35,732 nucleotides of DNA, from the IMG/VR virus record IMGVR_UViG_3300038457_000033, positions 1-35,732 of that record. One strand, 5' to 3'. The position numbers were made by a program, and so were the translations under genes. Positions 1-8,292 of the stretch are shown here, one piece after another. Below the pieces are notes generated by a model. It worked only from the letters and a program-made list of their open reading frames with translations. It was not told where the DNA came from and did not search any database. The first letter of the stretch is position 1, and each line of letters opens with the position of its first letter. Origin of the DNA: a virus.

Positions 1-492
1 GCGGTCGCGGTCGCGCCCGGCCTGGTCGACCTTCGCGGCGCCATCATCACCAGCCAGTTGAGCTGGGACTTCACCAACCAGAACCTCATCCCGTACTCGG
101 GGACCTACGCGGCCGACACGATCACGGGCGCGGTGTGGGCGAACACGAACGGCGGGCAGACCACGTTCACGGTCTCGTCCGACCTGACCGCCGACATCAA
201 CGCCGGCGACGTCATCGAGGTCACCGGCGTGGTCTCGACCGCTGCGGCGGGCGTCTTCAACGGCCAGTTCGTGGTCGTCTCGATCACGTCGACGACCATC
301 GTCGTGGTGCAACTCGCGGCCGCCAACCCAGGCACCTACTCGAGCGGCGGTTCGGTCAGCGCGGGCGGCGGCGCGCTCCCCGTGTCGATCCTCGACGTCC
401 AAATCGGAAACTCGATGGCGGTCGTCTACAACCCCGTCACCGGCTTCGCCACCTGGAACCGCCAGGGCGACGTCGCCATCATCCTGATCTAA
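1..492 (+). CDS. virion decoration-type protein, 5' end missing
   Basis: The reading frame is open from base 1 and ends at TAA 490-492, so the true start lies to the left of the window; a TTG at 58 is only an internal start candidate. The C-terminal part carries a beta-rich module (residues about 25-95 counted from base 58) with a glycine-rich edge, a hydrophobic V/I/T stretch and a central 'VFNGQF' like the 'YNGSF' of the sheath modules. The last residues (QGDVAIILI) look like a beta strand. Its position directly before the capsid gene suits a head decoration or cement protein; that role is inference from gene order. I cannot name a family for the N-terminal part. Confidence 0.6.
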   Translation, partial: AVAVAPGLVDLRGAIITSQLSWDFTNQNLIPYSGTYAADTITGAVWANTNGGQTTFTVSSDLTADINAGDVIEVTGVVSTAAAGVFNGQFVVVSITSTTIVVVQLAAANPGTYSSGGSVSAGGGALPVSILDVQIGNSMAVVYNPVTGFATWNRQGDVAIILI

Positions 493-534
493 CCCGGTCG
501 GCCGCGATCGCCTGACCTTTAGAGGAAACCGAAG

Positions 535-1554
535 ATGCCCAACATCGCACCGGCCTACGTGACGATCTCGCCGAACTACACGATGCCCGAGCTGATCCTG
601 CCGTACAGCCAGGCGTCGGGCGCGTTCGCCCTGCTCCCGACCGGGGGGCCGCTGGTCCGCCTGTCGGACGGCGACCTGCAGGTTTACATCCGCCGCATCG
701 ACGTGCGGACCAAGGTGGCGGCGGGCCAGAGCGCCTACAACGAGCTGCCGTCGGTCGGCGTGGCGTTCTCGCAGATCAAGACCCCGACGTACCTCCAGCG
801 GGTTCGCGCCGAGTACGACCACCACGACACCGCGGCGGTCGGCCGGTGGGGCGCTTCCATCGTCGAGGTCCAACGCCTCGGCATGCGGATGGCCCACTTC
901 CAGCTCGGCCGCGTAGCCCTTCTCGACGGCTTCAACCCGGCGAACGGCGAAGGCCTGCTCAACGCCAACGGCGCGACGTCGGTGCCGCTGCCCCCGGACT
1001 CGAACAACCACGACACCGTCGTCACCTACGACAACGGCGAGATGGCGTTCTTCCTGATGGGGCAGGTCGCGGCGATCAAGTCGCGGACCAACCAGCTCGG
1101 CATCGGCCGGAAGTTCACCATCCTCGGGCCGCAGGAAACCCTGAGCCTGTTCGAGTACAACGTGATCCAGCTCACTCAGATGCAGCGCGTCGGCGCCGGC
1201 ACGACCTCGACCGCCGGGACCGTCAAGTCCGTGCTGATGGACAACGGCGACGAGCTGATGTGGTGCTACGACGACACGCTGATCGGCAAGGGCGCGAACG
1301 GGACCAACGCGGTCCTGATCGTCATGCCCGAGGTCGAGAAGCCGCAAGGCTCGGCCTGGAACACCAACGAGTTCGCGAAGCTGGCCCCGGGCCTCGACGC
1401 CTGCACGCTCCAGCTCTGCGACATGGCGGCGCCTAAGGAGATCCCGACGCCGCTTCCCGGCGGCGCGATCGACGTGCTGTCCGAGTTGCGACTGACTTCT
1501 GGATGGGGCGTGAGACCAGAAAGTATTACAATCGTGAGCATGCAGCAGTCTTAA
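535..1554 (+). CDS. probable major capsid protein
   Basis: 339 residues, starting at ATG 535 after a good ribosome site (AGAGGAAA). Length, mixed alpha/beta composition and position between a decoration-type protein and neck genes fit a major capsid protein. It resembles the DUF2184 type of capsid proteins of BcepF1/PB1-like myoviruses as I remember them, but this was not searched. Recognisable stretches are the N-terminal 'YSQASGAFALLPTGG', the middle 'RTNQLGIGRKFTILGP' and the C-terminal 'ELRLTSGWGVRPES'. It would assemble as hexamers and pentamers into the head shell. The next gene starts 45 bases downstream. No protease or scaffold gene is visible here; both would lie to the left of the window. 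Confidence 0.7.
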   Translation: MPNIAPAYVTISPNYTMPELILPYSQASGAFALLPTGGPLVRLSDGDLQVYIRRIDVRTKVAAGQSAYNELPSVGVAFSQIKTPTYLQRVRAEYDHHDTAAVGRWGASIVEVQRLGMRMAHFQLGRVALLDGFNPANGEGLLNANGATSVPLPPDSNNHDTVVTYDNGEMAFFLMGQVAAIKSRTNQLGIGRKFTILGPQETLSLFEYNVIQLTQMQRVGAGTTSTAGTVKSVLMDNGDELMWCYDDTLIGKGANGTNAVLIVMPEVEKPQGSAWNTNEFAKLAPGLDACTLQLCDMAAPKEIPTPLPGGAIDVLSELRLTSGWGVRPESITIVSMQQS

Positions 1555-1599
1555 TCAAGGCTGCGTCGAACCAAGCGAAGACAACAGGGACCTTTCACC

Positions 1600-2124
1600 A
1601 TGAGCGAACTCTACATCGGAAACGCGACCCGCCAGTTCCTCGATTTCTACTACCGGATGCCGGAATCCAACCAGTCGCGCGTGCAGAAGATCAGGCCCGG
1701 CGGGCAGATCAAGATCAGCGGCGACCTCACCACCGCCGCCATCGACGTGATCGTCGACCAGCACAAGAAGTACGGGCTCACCCGCGTTTCCGAGATCGAC
1801 CGCACCAAGGACTTCAGCGGCATCTGCTACGACGTCGACCGGCCGATCCGCGTCGACAGCCTCCGGCGCGCGATGGACAAGAAGATCGACGTCCTCGTCG
1901 CGAAGGGCAAAGAGATACGCAAGCTCGCGGCCATCGCCAACAGCAACGCGCTCGAAACCTCGTTGGAAGAGAGCGGCCGGCCCGAAGGCCTGCGCGAGCT
2001 CGACACCAGCATCGTCGAAGAAAACCCCACGGAAGATTCCGAACAGAGCGTGTCCGAAGGCATCAAGGTCGTCGCGGACGGCCACGCGCCGCCGCGCGGC
2101 AGGGCGTCCCGCCGCAAAGGATGA
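1600..2124 (+). CDS. unknown head/neck region protein
   Basis: 174 residues from ATG 1600 with a weak purine-rich ribosome site (ACAGGGA). The first 110 residues look globular, with 'IRPGGQIKISGDLT' and 'VIVDQHKKYGLTRV'. The last 60 residues are acidic then basic and low in complexity (EENPTEDSEQ, then RGRASRRKG), probably disordered. Its place between capsid and connector genes and the 6-base gap to the next gene suggest a structural or assembly role. I do not recognise the family. Confidence 0.6.
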   Translation: MSELYIGNATRQFLDFYYRMPESNQSRVQKIRPGGQIKISGDLTTAAIDVIVDQHKKYGLTRVSEIDRTKDFSGICYDVDRPIRVDSLRRAMDKKIDVLVAKGKEIRKLAAIANSNALETSLEESGRPEGLRELDTSIVEENPTEDSEQSVSEGIKVVADGHAPPRGRASRRKG

Positions 2125-2130
2125 GGAACG

Positions 2131-2637
2131 ATGCAGCCATCGCTCGCGGGGTTTCTCAATTTCGTGAGAACACAGATGGGCATCACGACCGCGGTGCTTC
2201 CGGATAGCTCGCCGGTCATCGCGATGGCTTTGGGCGTCGCCCTGGCCATCGCCAACCCCTGGTTCGCGTGCGTGGGGCGAACCTTGTGGCCAGGGATTGT
2301 GATTCCTGGCGTGCCGCAGGTCTCGATTTACACGCTGATGGTCTACAACCTCGCCGGTTCGAACCTGATCAACTACGCACAGGACGTTCCAGACGCGCCG
2401 CCGGTCAAGGGGTCCGAGCTTCCATACTTTGAGAACTTGCGAGACAAGTGGGACATCAACGGCTTCGTCTCTGGGATCATCCAGGAGTCCCACGACGAGA
2501 CGACCGGCAACTCGATGGTCGTGCAGGAAGCGGCGAAGAACTTCACGCTCGCAGACATCCAGTATATCAAGGACCCGTTTGGGAGACAGTATTTGGCTTT
2601 TGCCCAGCGATTCGGAAGCCTTTGGGGAATCAACTGA
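2131..2637 (+). CDS. unknown virion-region protein
   Basis: 168 residues from ATG 2131, preceded by GATGAGGA. The N-terminal half is hydrophobic and small-residue rich (MALGVALAIANPWF, then YTLMVYNLAGSNLINYAQD). The C-terminal half is polar and helical (SGIIQESHDETTGNSMVVQ) and ends with 'QYLAFAQRFGSLWGIN'. Proteins with this profile sit next to the capsid gene in related myoviruses, where they are listed as structural without a defined role. It is tightly spaced with its neighbours, so it belongs to the head operon. The function is not established. Confidence 0.6.
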   Translation: MQPSLAGFLNFVRTQMGITTAVLPDSSPVIAMALGVALAIANPWFACVGRTLWPGIVIPGVPQVSIYTLMVYNLAGSNLINYAQDVPDAPPVKGSELPYFENLRDKWDINGFVSGIIQESHDETTGNSMVVQEAAKNFTLADIQYIKDPFGRQYLAFAQRFGSLWGIN

Positions 2638-2655
2638 GAACGAAAGGCTTGCGCC

Positions 2656-3246
2656 ATGACCTTCCCGAGCGACCAGAACAACCCGGCTGGCAGCCTCCCC
2701 GTCTACTTCGGCGGCGCGTTGCCGGCGAACGTCGTCGCGAGCCAGAACACGCAGGTCAAGTCGGGACCTGGCGTATTCTACGGGCTCGGCGTCAACACCG
2801 TTGGCACGACCTCGACGGCCGCGCTCTACGACGGCGCGAGCGGACCGGCGACCGTCACCATCGCGACCCCTGGCGTGGTCAGCGCCCCGGCGCTCAAGTA
2901 CCTGCAGCCGGGCGCGGCGATTAAGCTCACGACGACCGGCGCGCTGCCGACCGGCCTGACCTCAGACACCACCGTCTACGTCAGCGCCTTGGACTTCGCC
3001 CCTGGCGTCTTCCAGGTCGCCGACACGAAGGCGCACGCGCTCGCCAGCACGAACTCGATCAACACGACCGGGACTCAGTCCGGCGTTCACACGGCATGGG
3101 ACGTGTCGACGCCAGTCGGGACGTTCGCGACGACCGCCGCTGGCGAAGTGCCGTATCCGGCAATCGGCGCGCAGTTCGTTGAGGGCCTGATCATGATCAC
3201 GGCCGACGGCGGAGGCGCCGCCAACGTGACGGTGCTTTACCGGTGA
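2656..3246 (+). CDS. virion protein with a 'GALPTGLT' beta module
   Basis: 196 residues from ATG 2656 with GAAAGG upstream. Residues about 79-137 hold a beta module widespread in phage structural proteins: 'IKLTTTGALPTGLTSDT' then 'VYVSALDFAPGVFQVAD' and 'NTTGTQSGVHTAWD'. The flanks are glycine, threonine and valine rich and end in 'VTVLYR', as in head fibre or decoration proteins. Its position next to the neck genes suggests a head-surface or neck component; this is inference. The module is a distant relative in style of the one repeated in the sheath, plug and J proteins. Confidence 0.6.
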   Translation: MTFPSDQNNPAGSLPVYFGGALPANVVASQNTQVKSGPGVFYGLGVNTVGTTSTAALYDGASGPATVTIATPGVVSAPALKYLQPGAAIKLTTTGALPTGLTSDTTVYVSALDFAPGVFQVADTKAHALASTNSINTTGTQSGVHTAWDVSTPVGTFATTAAGEVPYPAIGAQFVEGLIMITADGGGAANVTVLYR

Positions 3247-3253
3247 GGCTCCG

Positions 3254-3712
3254 ATGATCCTTCATCTCGGCGTAATCGAACAAAATTATGCCTACGACCA
3301 AAAGGTCGGAAAGGGCAGGAAACGGCGCGTGTCCAAGAGCGTGTCGACGGGCGACGTAGCTGAGTTCCTGGAAGCTAAGTATCATCCTATGGAGATATTT
3401 TTTGAAATCCACGGCAGCGAAATCGCCGCCGACCTCGAAGAAGGACTCGCTGGCGCGCTCGAAAGCCTGCTGATGGGTGCGCCGCCGGACGCATCGGCCT
3501 TCGGTTCGGCCGAGAACAAGATTGACGAACGGTTCCGCAAGTTCCTCGACGCTGGAGAGATGGAATCCCTCGGCTATCCCGGCGTGCCGACCGAGGCGGC
3601 GCTGCGCGGGGTCAACCACCGGATGGCCAAGCCGTATCAGAAGCGCGAGGCTAGAAAAAGTTTCATCGACACGGGCCTTTATCAGGACGACTTCAAATCG
3701 TGGGTCGACTGA
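3254..3712 (+). CDS. putative head-tail completion (neck) protein
   Basis: 152 residues from ATG 3254. The C-terminus contains 'KSFIDTGLYQDDFKSWVD', close in shape to the 'LxDTGxLxxS' strand-turn of HK97 gp10-like completion proteins, and it lies in the expected place between the head genes and the tail terminator. The middle is acidic and helical with alanine-rich stretches. Its TGA overlaps the ATG of the next gene (TGATG), so the two are probably translationally coupled. The neck assignment rests on this motif and gene order. Confidence 0.5.
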   Translation: MILHLGVIEQNYAYDQKVGKGRKRRVSKSVSTGDVAEFLEAKYHPMEIFFEIHGSEIAADLEEGLAGALESLLMGAPPDASAFGSAENKIDERFRKFLDAGEMESLGYPGVPTEAALRGVNHRMAKPYQKREARKSFIDTGLYQDDFKSWVD

Positions 3713-4746
3713 TGGCCAGCGCCGACGAAGCTGCCCGTGCCCGCACGCCGCTCGGCGCCGATCTCAAGGCCGGGGTCGACCAGCTTTCGCTCAACCAGAC
3801 CATTACGTTTACCCGGTACGTCCGGTTGATCCTGCCGCTCGACGGGATGGCCTTCTGGGTGCGCGCTGACCTGGTGTCCGAAGGCGCTCTCTACAACGCG
3901 CTGAAGTTCAACGCGGCGGCCTACAACCAGTCTCCGAAACTCATCACAGCCGCCAAGACCCTGGTCGCGAAGGGTTCGTTCCATTACGCGACCGAAACCC
4001 GTCAGGACGAGGCCGAGACGTTCGGGTTCAACCGGGTGGTGTTCACGTCGGAGCAGGAAGTCCAGGACCTCAACTGCATCGCGCCGAACGAGCTTTACGT
4101 CGGGGAGTTCGAAGGCGTCCGGTTCGCGTTTTCGAGCCGGGGGTCGTTCTACCGTCAGGCGGACCTGTTCCACTACGTCGGGGTCGCGGTTTATCCGGAC
4201 ATGGCGACGCAGCTCGTCGACTCGATTGCGGGCTTCGACCGGAGCCTGGTGGTGTCGAACAGCCTACCGGCGTGGCTCTCGCTGAACAACTACGAGCCAT
4301 TCTACGGCTACGGCAACCCGAGCCTGCCGATCTACCCGTCGTTCCTGGTGCCGGACAACATCGAACCGCCGTTCGCGGCGGTGCACATAGCGCCGGAATC
4401 GACGCGCGCGCTGTCGATGACGCAGCACGTCGGGGGCCGAGGAACGCTTCGCCAGCTCGTCGCCGACAAGGTCAGGGTGACGATTTGGGGGACGAGGAAC
4501 GTCAGCGCCCTCGACTTTGTCGCCTGCGTCAATCAATATAGCGCCGACTACGGGGTGATCGGGATGATGAGCCAGCCGGTCGTCCGGGACGACAAGCGGA
4601 CGCAGGCCGAGCTTGGTACGATCGCGATGAAGAAGGTGGTGGACTTTGAAATAAGCTACTACCAAGAGCGAATCAACGACGTCGCGCGCCAGATGATCCT
4701 GTCCGCGATCCCCGCGTTCAACATCGGCGGCCTCGTGGCCGCATAG
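3712..4746 (+). CDS. putative tail terminator / neck protein
   Basis: 344 residues. I chose ATG 3712, which overlaps the upstream stop in TGATG; an in-frame GTG at 3700 would overlap the neighbour more and lacks a ribosome site. The C-terminal 110 residues look like a tail-terminator fold: 'VRVTIWGTRNVSALDFV', then 'SQPVVRDDKRTQAELG' and 'KKVVDFEISYYQERIND'. I recall similar segments in neck-terminator proteins of DUF3383-sheath myoviruses. The N-terminal 220 residues are extra and unassigned. It would cap the tail tube and sheath and join the tail to the head. Confidence 0.5.
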   Translation: MASADEAARARTPLGADLKAGVDQLSLNQTITFTRYVRLILPLDGMAFWVRADLVSEGALYNALKFNAAAYNQSPKLITAAKTLVAKGSFHYATETRQDEAETFGFNRVVFTSEQEVQDLNCIAPNELYVGEFEGVRFAFSSRGSFYRQADLFHYVGVAVYPDMATQLVDSIAGFDRSLVVSNSLPAWLSLNNYEPFYGYGNPSLPIYPSFLVPDNIEPPFAAVHIAPESTRALSMTQHVGGRGTLRQLVADKVRVTIWGTRNVSALDFVACVNQYSADYGVIGMMSQPVVRDDKRTQAELGTIAMKKVVDFEISYYQERINDVARQMILSAIPAFNIGGLVAA

Positions 4747-4762
4747 CACCAGGAGCCTTCCG

Positions 4763-5695
4763 ATGCCCCAGAACCCCATCCCCGTCTCTATCGCCAACGC
4801 TTCCGGCAACTCGTGGTTCGTCAACGGCACGACCGGCAGAGACAACAACTCCGGAAGCCCTCAGGCGCCTTTCGCGTCGCTGGCCGCCGCGCAGAACGCC
4901 GCGGTCGCCAACAACAACGACGTGGTCTACCTGGACGGCACCGCCCACCTGACCGCCCCGCTCAACTGGGCGAAGAACGGCGTGTCGCTTGTCGGCTTGG
5001 CCGCCCCGTCCGACAACGGCCGGGCGCGAATCTCCACCGCCGCCGGGCTGACCCAGGCCCAGGTGACCGCGTTCCATCCGATGGTCAACGTGACGGCCCA
5101 GGGCTGCTCGTTCGTCAACCTCGGCACCTTCTACGGCTTCGACGGCACGCTCACGCCGCCGACCTCTCCGATCTGCTGGGCCGAACTGGGCGGGCGCAAC
5201 TACTACACCAACTGCCAGTTCCTCGGCGGCGGCGACCTGCTCACGGCGGCGCTGGCCGCCATGCGGTCGATCACCATCGGCGGCCAAGGCGAGAACCTGT
5301 TCACGGGCTGCACCTTCGGCCTCGACACGGTCGTCCGCGCGACCAACGCCAACGCGACGATGGAGTTCCTCGGCGGCACCACCCGCAACCGGATCATGAA
5401 CTCGCTGTTCCAGTCGTTCGTCAGCGACGCGGGCGACGTTCACATCCTGGCGGCGGCTGCCAGCGTGGACCGCAGCAACTACATCTTCGACTCGATCTTC
5501 GCCAACGGAGTGGACAGCACCGGCACCGCCATGACGGCGGCGATCAGCTGGTCCCCCACCGCCGGTGGAAACCTGATCCTCAACGCAGGGTGCATCTCCG
5601 TCGGAGCCACCGCGATCGCCACGGCTGGCCCCGTCTACGGAGCAGCAGGCGCGCTCGGCGCCACCACGTGGGGCATCGGCCTCAAGCTGACCTAA
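4763..5695 (+). CDS. right-handed beta-helix virion protein
   Basis: 310 residues from ATG 4763 (AGGAG upstream). It opens with 'SWFVNGTTGRDNNSGSP', the usual start of pectate-lyase-like beta-helix proteins. It continues with short hydrophobic strands and N/G turns: 'NNNDVVYLDGTAHLT', 'TNCQFLGGGDLLTAALA', 'LFTGCTFGLDTVVRA'. There is no signal peptide. It sits between the neck and sheath genes, an unusual place for a protein of this fold, which is more often a tail spike. It may be a head or collar fibre; catalytic residues could not be identified. Confidence 0.65.
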   Translation: MPQNPIPVSIANASGNSWFVNGTTGRDNNSGSPQAPFASLAAAQNAAVANNNDVVYLDGTAHLTAPLNWAKNGVSLVGLAAPSDNGRARISTAAGLTQAQVTAFHPMVNVTAQGCSFVNLGTFYGFDGTLTPPTSPICWAELGGRNYYTNCQFLGGGDLLTAALAAMRSITIGGQGENLFTGCTFGLDTVVRATNANATMEFLGGTTRNRIMNSLFQSFVSDAGDVHILAAAASVDRSNYIFDSIFANGVDSTGTAMTAAISWSPTAGGNLILNAGCISVGATAIATAGPVYGAAGALGATTWGIGLKLT

Positions 5696-5726
5696 ACCGG
5701 ACAGGCGCGACCTAAAGGAGAAATCC

Positions 5727-5870
5727 ATGCCGCAGACAGCACCGATCATCGTCGTTCGACCGAACGGCCTGCCGCCCGCCGATCAAAGCGGGGTCAGGTC
5801 GCCTGTCATCCAGAACTACGGCGCGCCGACCGTCTTCCTGGCGCAGGGACCCATCACGCCGCGGCCTTGA
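5727..5870 (+). CDS. small proline-rich protein
   Basis: 47 residues from ATG 5727 with a strong ribosome site (AAAGGAGAAATCC). It begins MPQTAPIIVVRPNGLPPADQ and ends GPITPRP. It fills the gap between the beta-helix and sheath genes, and the spacing and ribosome site argue that it is translated. There is no membrane segment or known motif. It may be a small structural or assembly factor; the family is unknown. Confidence 0.5.
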   Translation: MPQTAPIIVVRPNGLPPADQSGVRSPVIQNYGAPTVFLAQGPITPRP

Positions 5871-5915
5871 TCGGTCGCGGCCAATCGTTCAACGCCCTAA
5901 AAGGATGCCAGCGAC

Positions 5916-7805
5916 ATGAGCAACCCGATCGTCAACGTAGTCGTCAGCTTGCAAGTTGCGCCGGCGCCTTCGACCTTGCAGAAGCAGGGCGCGTTCATCT
6001 CCCAGGGCGCGACGAACACGTCCCCCGGGACCAAGTCGCTCCTGGCGCAGTACGGGGACCTCGCGCCGATCCTGAAGGGCGCGCTGTCCCTCACCGGCAT
6101 CAGCCAGTCGGGGGGCTTGGCGACCGCCGTTGCTGCGGCCGCGCACGGGTTCCCCATCGGCGACGTCATCGACCTGACCATCTTCGGCGCGAACCAGGCG
6201 GCCTACAACGGTGCGCAGCTCTGCACGATCACCACGACGACCCACTTCACGTTCGTCGTTCCGTCCGGCACCACGTCGCCGGCGACCGGGACGATTGTCT
6301 ATTCGCCGGAAGACGTCGGCGAGCTGGTCCAGATGGCGACGACGTTCTTCGCGCAAGGGCGGGCCCAGGCCGTGACGGTCCTCGAGCTTGGGGCAGGCAG
6401 CGTGGCCGACGGCGTCGTGTTCCTGACCGCATGGATCGCGCAGAACCCGAAGACGTTTTACTCCTACCTCGTCCCGCGCTACTGGGATTCGGACCCGAGC
6501 TTCCTCGCGATGCTCGCGAACTTCAACGCGACGGACGCACTGACCTACTTCTTCGTCACCTCGACCCTGCAGAACTGGACGAACTATCAGGCGACCATGA
6601 AGTGCGTCGACCTGATGATCGAGGCGCCGAACTACTCCGTTTGGCCGGCGAACGTCCTGACCGCGATCGCGTACTCAGCCGCGTGGGGCGTGAACGTGCT
6701 GACCGCCATAGCTTGGTCGGCCGCCGGCGGTGGAACCGTTACTGCTGCCACGACCAGCGATCACGGGGTCCAGCCGGGGCAACTGTTCTCGATTTCGGGA
6801 TGCACGCCGGCCGGCTACAACGGCAGCTTCATCGCCCTGCCTGGGACGACCGCCGAGGCGCTGATCTACGCGTTGGCGACGAACCCGGGAGCCGAAACGG
6901 TCCTCGGTGACCTGGACGCGAGCGCTGGCGGCACCGTGACCGCGTCGACGACCACGAACCACGGCATCGCGGTCGGGCAGAGCTTCCAGATCGCCGGTTG
7001 CCTGCCGGCGGGCTACAACGGGACCTTCGTCGCGATCGAGGGCACTACCGGCGAGACGCTCGTCTACGCGGTTCCGGCGGCGCTCGGAGCCGAAAGCCTG
7101 CTCGGCACGCTGGTGATGAGCCAGTACGCGTCGGCCGGGGTGCCGTCGACCGAGTTCAGCCACGCGGCTGACTTCTGGGTGACGCTCAACTACAAGCCGT
7201 CGTCGTCGAACAAGGTGACGCCGCTCAACTTCTCCTACCTGTTCGGCGTGACGCCGTTCCAGACCGAGGGCAACGCCGCGATCCTTTCGGAGCTCAACGC
7301 GGCCGGCGTCAACGTGGTCGGGACCGGCGCGCAGGGCGGGATCTCCGCCACGCTGCTGATCGGCGGCGAGACGATGGACGGGAACCCGTTCAACTACTGG
7401 TATTCGATCGACTGGGCGCAGATCAACCTGGCGCGCAACGTGACCGCCTACCTGATCAACGGCTCGAACAACCCGGTCAACCCGGTCTACTACAACCAGC
7501 CCGGCATCAACGGCCTGCAGCAGGTCGGCGTGTCGACCATGAACACCGGCATCACGAACGGCCTGGTGCTCTTCCCGGTAAAGCCGACCACGCTCGCGGC
7601 CCCGGATTACGTCGCCGCGCTCGACGCCGACACCTACGTCGGTTACACGGTCGTCAACGCAGAGCCGTTCATCGCCTACAGCACCGAGAACCCGAACGAT
7701 TACAAGGCGGGCATCTACGACGGCATGTCGGTCGAATACACGCCGCTGCGGGGGTTCGACTCCATCACCATCAACGTCGCCGTCTCGAACTTCGTGACCG
7801 GCTGA
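5916..7805 (+). CDS. tail sheath protein (DUF3383 type)
   Basis: 629 residues from ATG 5916. The N-terminal 'VVSLQVAPAPSTLQKQGAF' and the C-terminal third ('NPFNYWYSIDWAQINLA', 'NPVNPVYYNQPGINGLQQ', 'YTPLRGFDSITINVAVS') match the DUF3383 sheath pattern. The sheath contracts around the tube during infection. Three beta modules of the E1-FCCH-like kind are inserted: one at about residues 60-130 ('HGFPIGDVIDLTIFG') and two in tandem at about 270-400 ('HGVQPGQLFSISGCTP' and 'HGIAVGQSFQIAGCLP'). Before the tandem pair, the segment 'NVLTAIA(Y/W)SAA' is itself repeated. The modules probably project from the sheath surface. The tail tube follows 10 bases downstream. Confidence 0.88.
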   Translation: MSNPIVNVVVSLQVAPAPSTLQKQGAFISQGATNTSPGTKSLLAQYGDLAPILKGALSLTGISQSGGLATAVAAAAHGFPIGDVIDLTIFGANQAAYNGAQLCTITTTTHFTFVVPSGTTSPATGTIVYSPEDVGELVQMATTFFAQGRAQAVTVLELGAGSVADGVVFLTAWIAQNPKTFYSYLVPRYWDSDPSFLAMLANFNATDALTYFFVTSTLQNWTNYQATMKCVDLMIEAPNYSVWPANVLTAIAYSAAWGVNVLTAIAWSAAGGGTVTAATTSDHGVQPGQLFSISGCTPAGYNGSFIALPGTTAEALIYALATNPGAETVLGDLDASAGGTVTASTTTNHGIAVGQSFQIAGCLPAGYNGTFVAIEGTTGETLVYAVPAALGAESLLGTLVMSQYASAGVPSTEFSHAADFWVTLNYKPSSSNKVTPLNFSYLFGVTPFQTEGNAAILSELNAAGVNVVGTGAQGGISATLLIGGETMDGNPFNYWYSIDWAQINLARNVTAYLINGSNNPVNPVYYNQPGINGLQQVGVSTMNTGITNGLVLFPVKPTTLAAPDYVAALDADTYVGYTVVNAEPFIAYSTENPNDYKAGIYDGMSVEYTPLRGFDSITINVAVSNFVTG

Positions 7806-7815
7806 GGAGAACCAC

Positions 7816-8259
7816 ATGGGCAACCCGCTCGTCGATCAAGGCACGCTTAACCTCCTCAAGGCGTCGGTGGTGTGGGCCAGCTTCCCGGCCCTGACGGTGA
7901 CGCCGTCGTTCCTCGACAAGGCGGGGATCACGCTTCGGCTCGAAGGCGAGGCGTCGCAGCAGCACGAGACCATGACCGGCCTCGTGCAGTCGCCGCAGCC
8001 GTACATGATGATCAGCGTGGTCATCCCGCTGCTCAAGACGCAGCCGCTGTCGGACGCGTACAAGAACCAGATGGAATCGTCGTCGCTGATCGGGGACGGC
8101 ACCGTGTGGCCCGACGTTTCCAGCGGCGGCCTCGGGCAGTACCAGATCTCCAACATGTCGATCCAGAACGTCGGCGAGCTGAGCTTCGGCGGTTCGACCC
8201 CGCTCTACGGCGTGACGTGCAAGGGCATCTATTACATAAATTCTGCCTTGTGGAATTAA
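7816..8259 (+). CDS. tail tube protein
   Basis: 147 residues from ATG 7816 after GAGGAGAACC. It follows the sheath gene directly and has the size of a tube protein. Stretches such as 'VTPSFLDKAGITLRLEGE', 'PYMMISVVIPLLKTQPLS' and the final 'GVTCKGIYYINSALWN' fit tube proteins of this phage group. It polymerises as stacked hexameric rings forming the channel for DNA. The stop (8257-8259) lies only 11 bases before the hairpin that begins the homing endonuclease insertion, so the gene appears complete. Confidence 0.8.
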   Translation: MGNPLVDQGTLNLLKASVVWASFPALTVTPSFLDKAGITLRLEGEASQQHETMTGLVQSPQPYMMISVVIPLLKTQPLSDAYKNQMESSSLIGDGTVWPDVSSGGLGQYQISNMSIQNVGELSFGGSTPLYGVTCKGIYYINSALWN

Positions 8260-8270
8260 ATCCTGCTATA

Positions 8271-8292
8271 CTGCGGGCATGACCGCCCGCAG
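8271..8292 (+). promoter_or_regulatory. hairpin enclosing the GIY-YIG start codon
   Basis: A perfect 8-bp inverted repeat (CTGCGGGC at 8271-8278, GCCCGCAG at 8285-8292) has the six-base loop ATGACC, whose first three bases are the start codon of the homing endonuclease. No good Shine-Dalgarno sequence precedes it. A TATACT hexamer at 8267-8272 could be a -10 box, but no convincing -35 box is seen. In the transcript the stem would cover the initiation region, much as a hairpin restrains I-TevI expression in T4; that comparison is inference. Confidence 0.55.

Noticed and set aside
846-1436. Arginine-rich forward frame inside the capsid gene
   Set aside because: It is the shifted-frame shadow of a GC-biased gene: Arg/Ala/Pro runs, no ribosome site and no recognisable fold. 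The same holds for similar frames at 1503-2207, 4813-5715, 5867-6910, 9915-11537 and 17419-19377.
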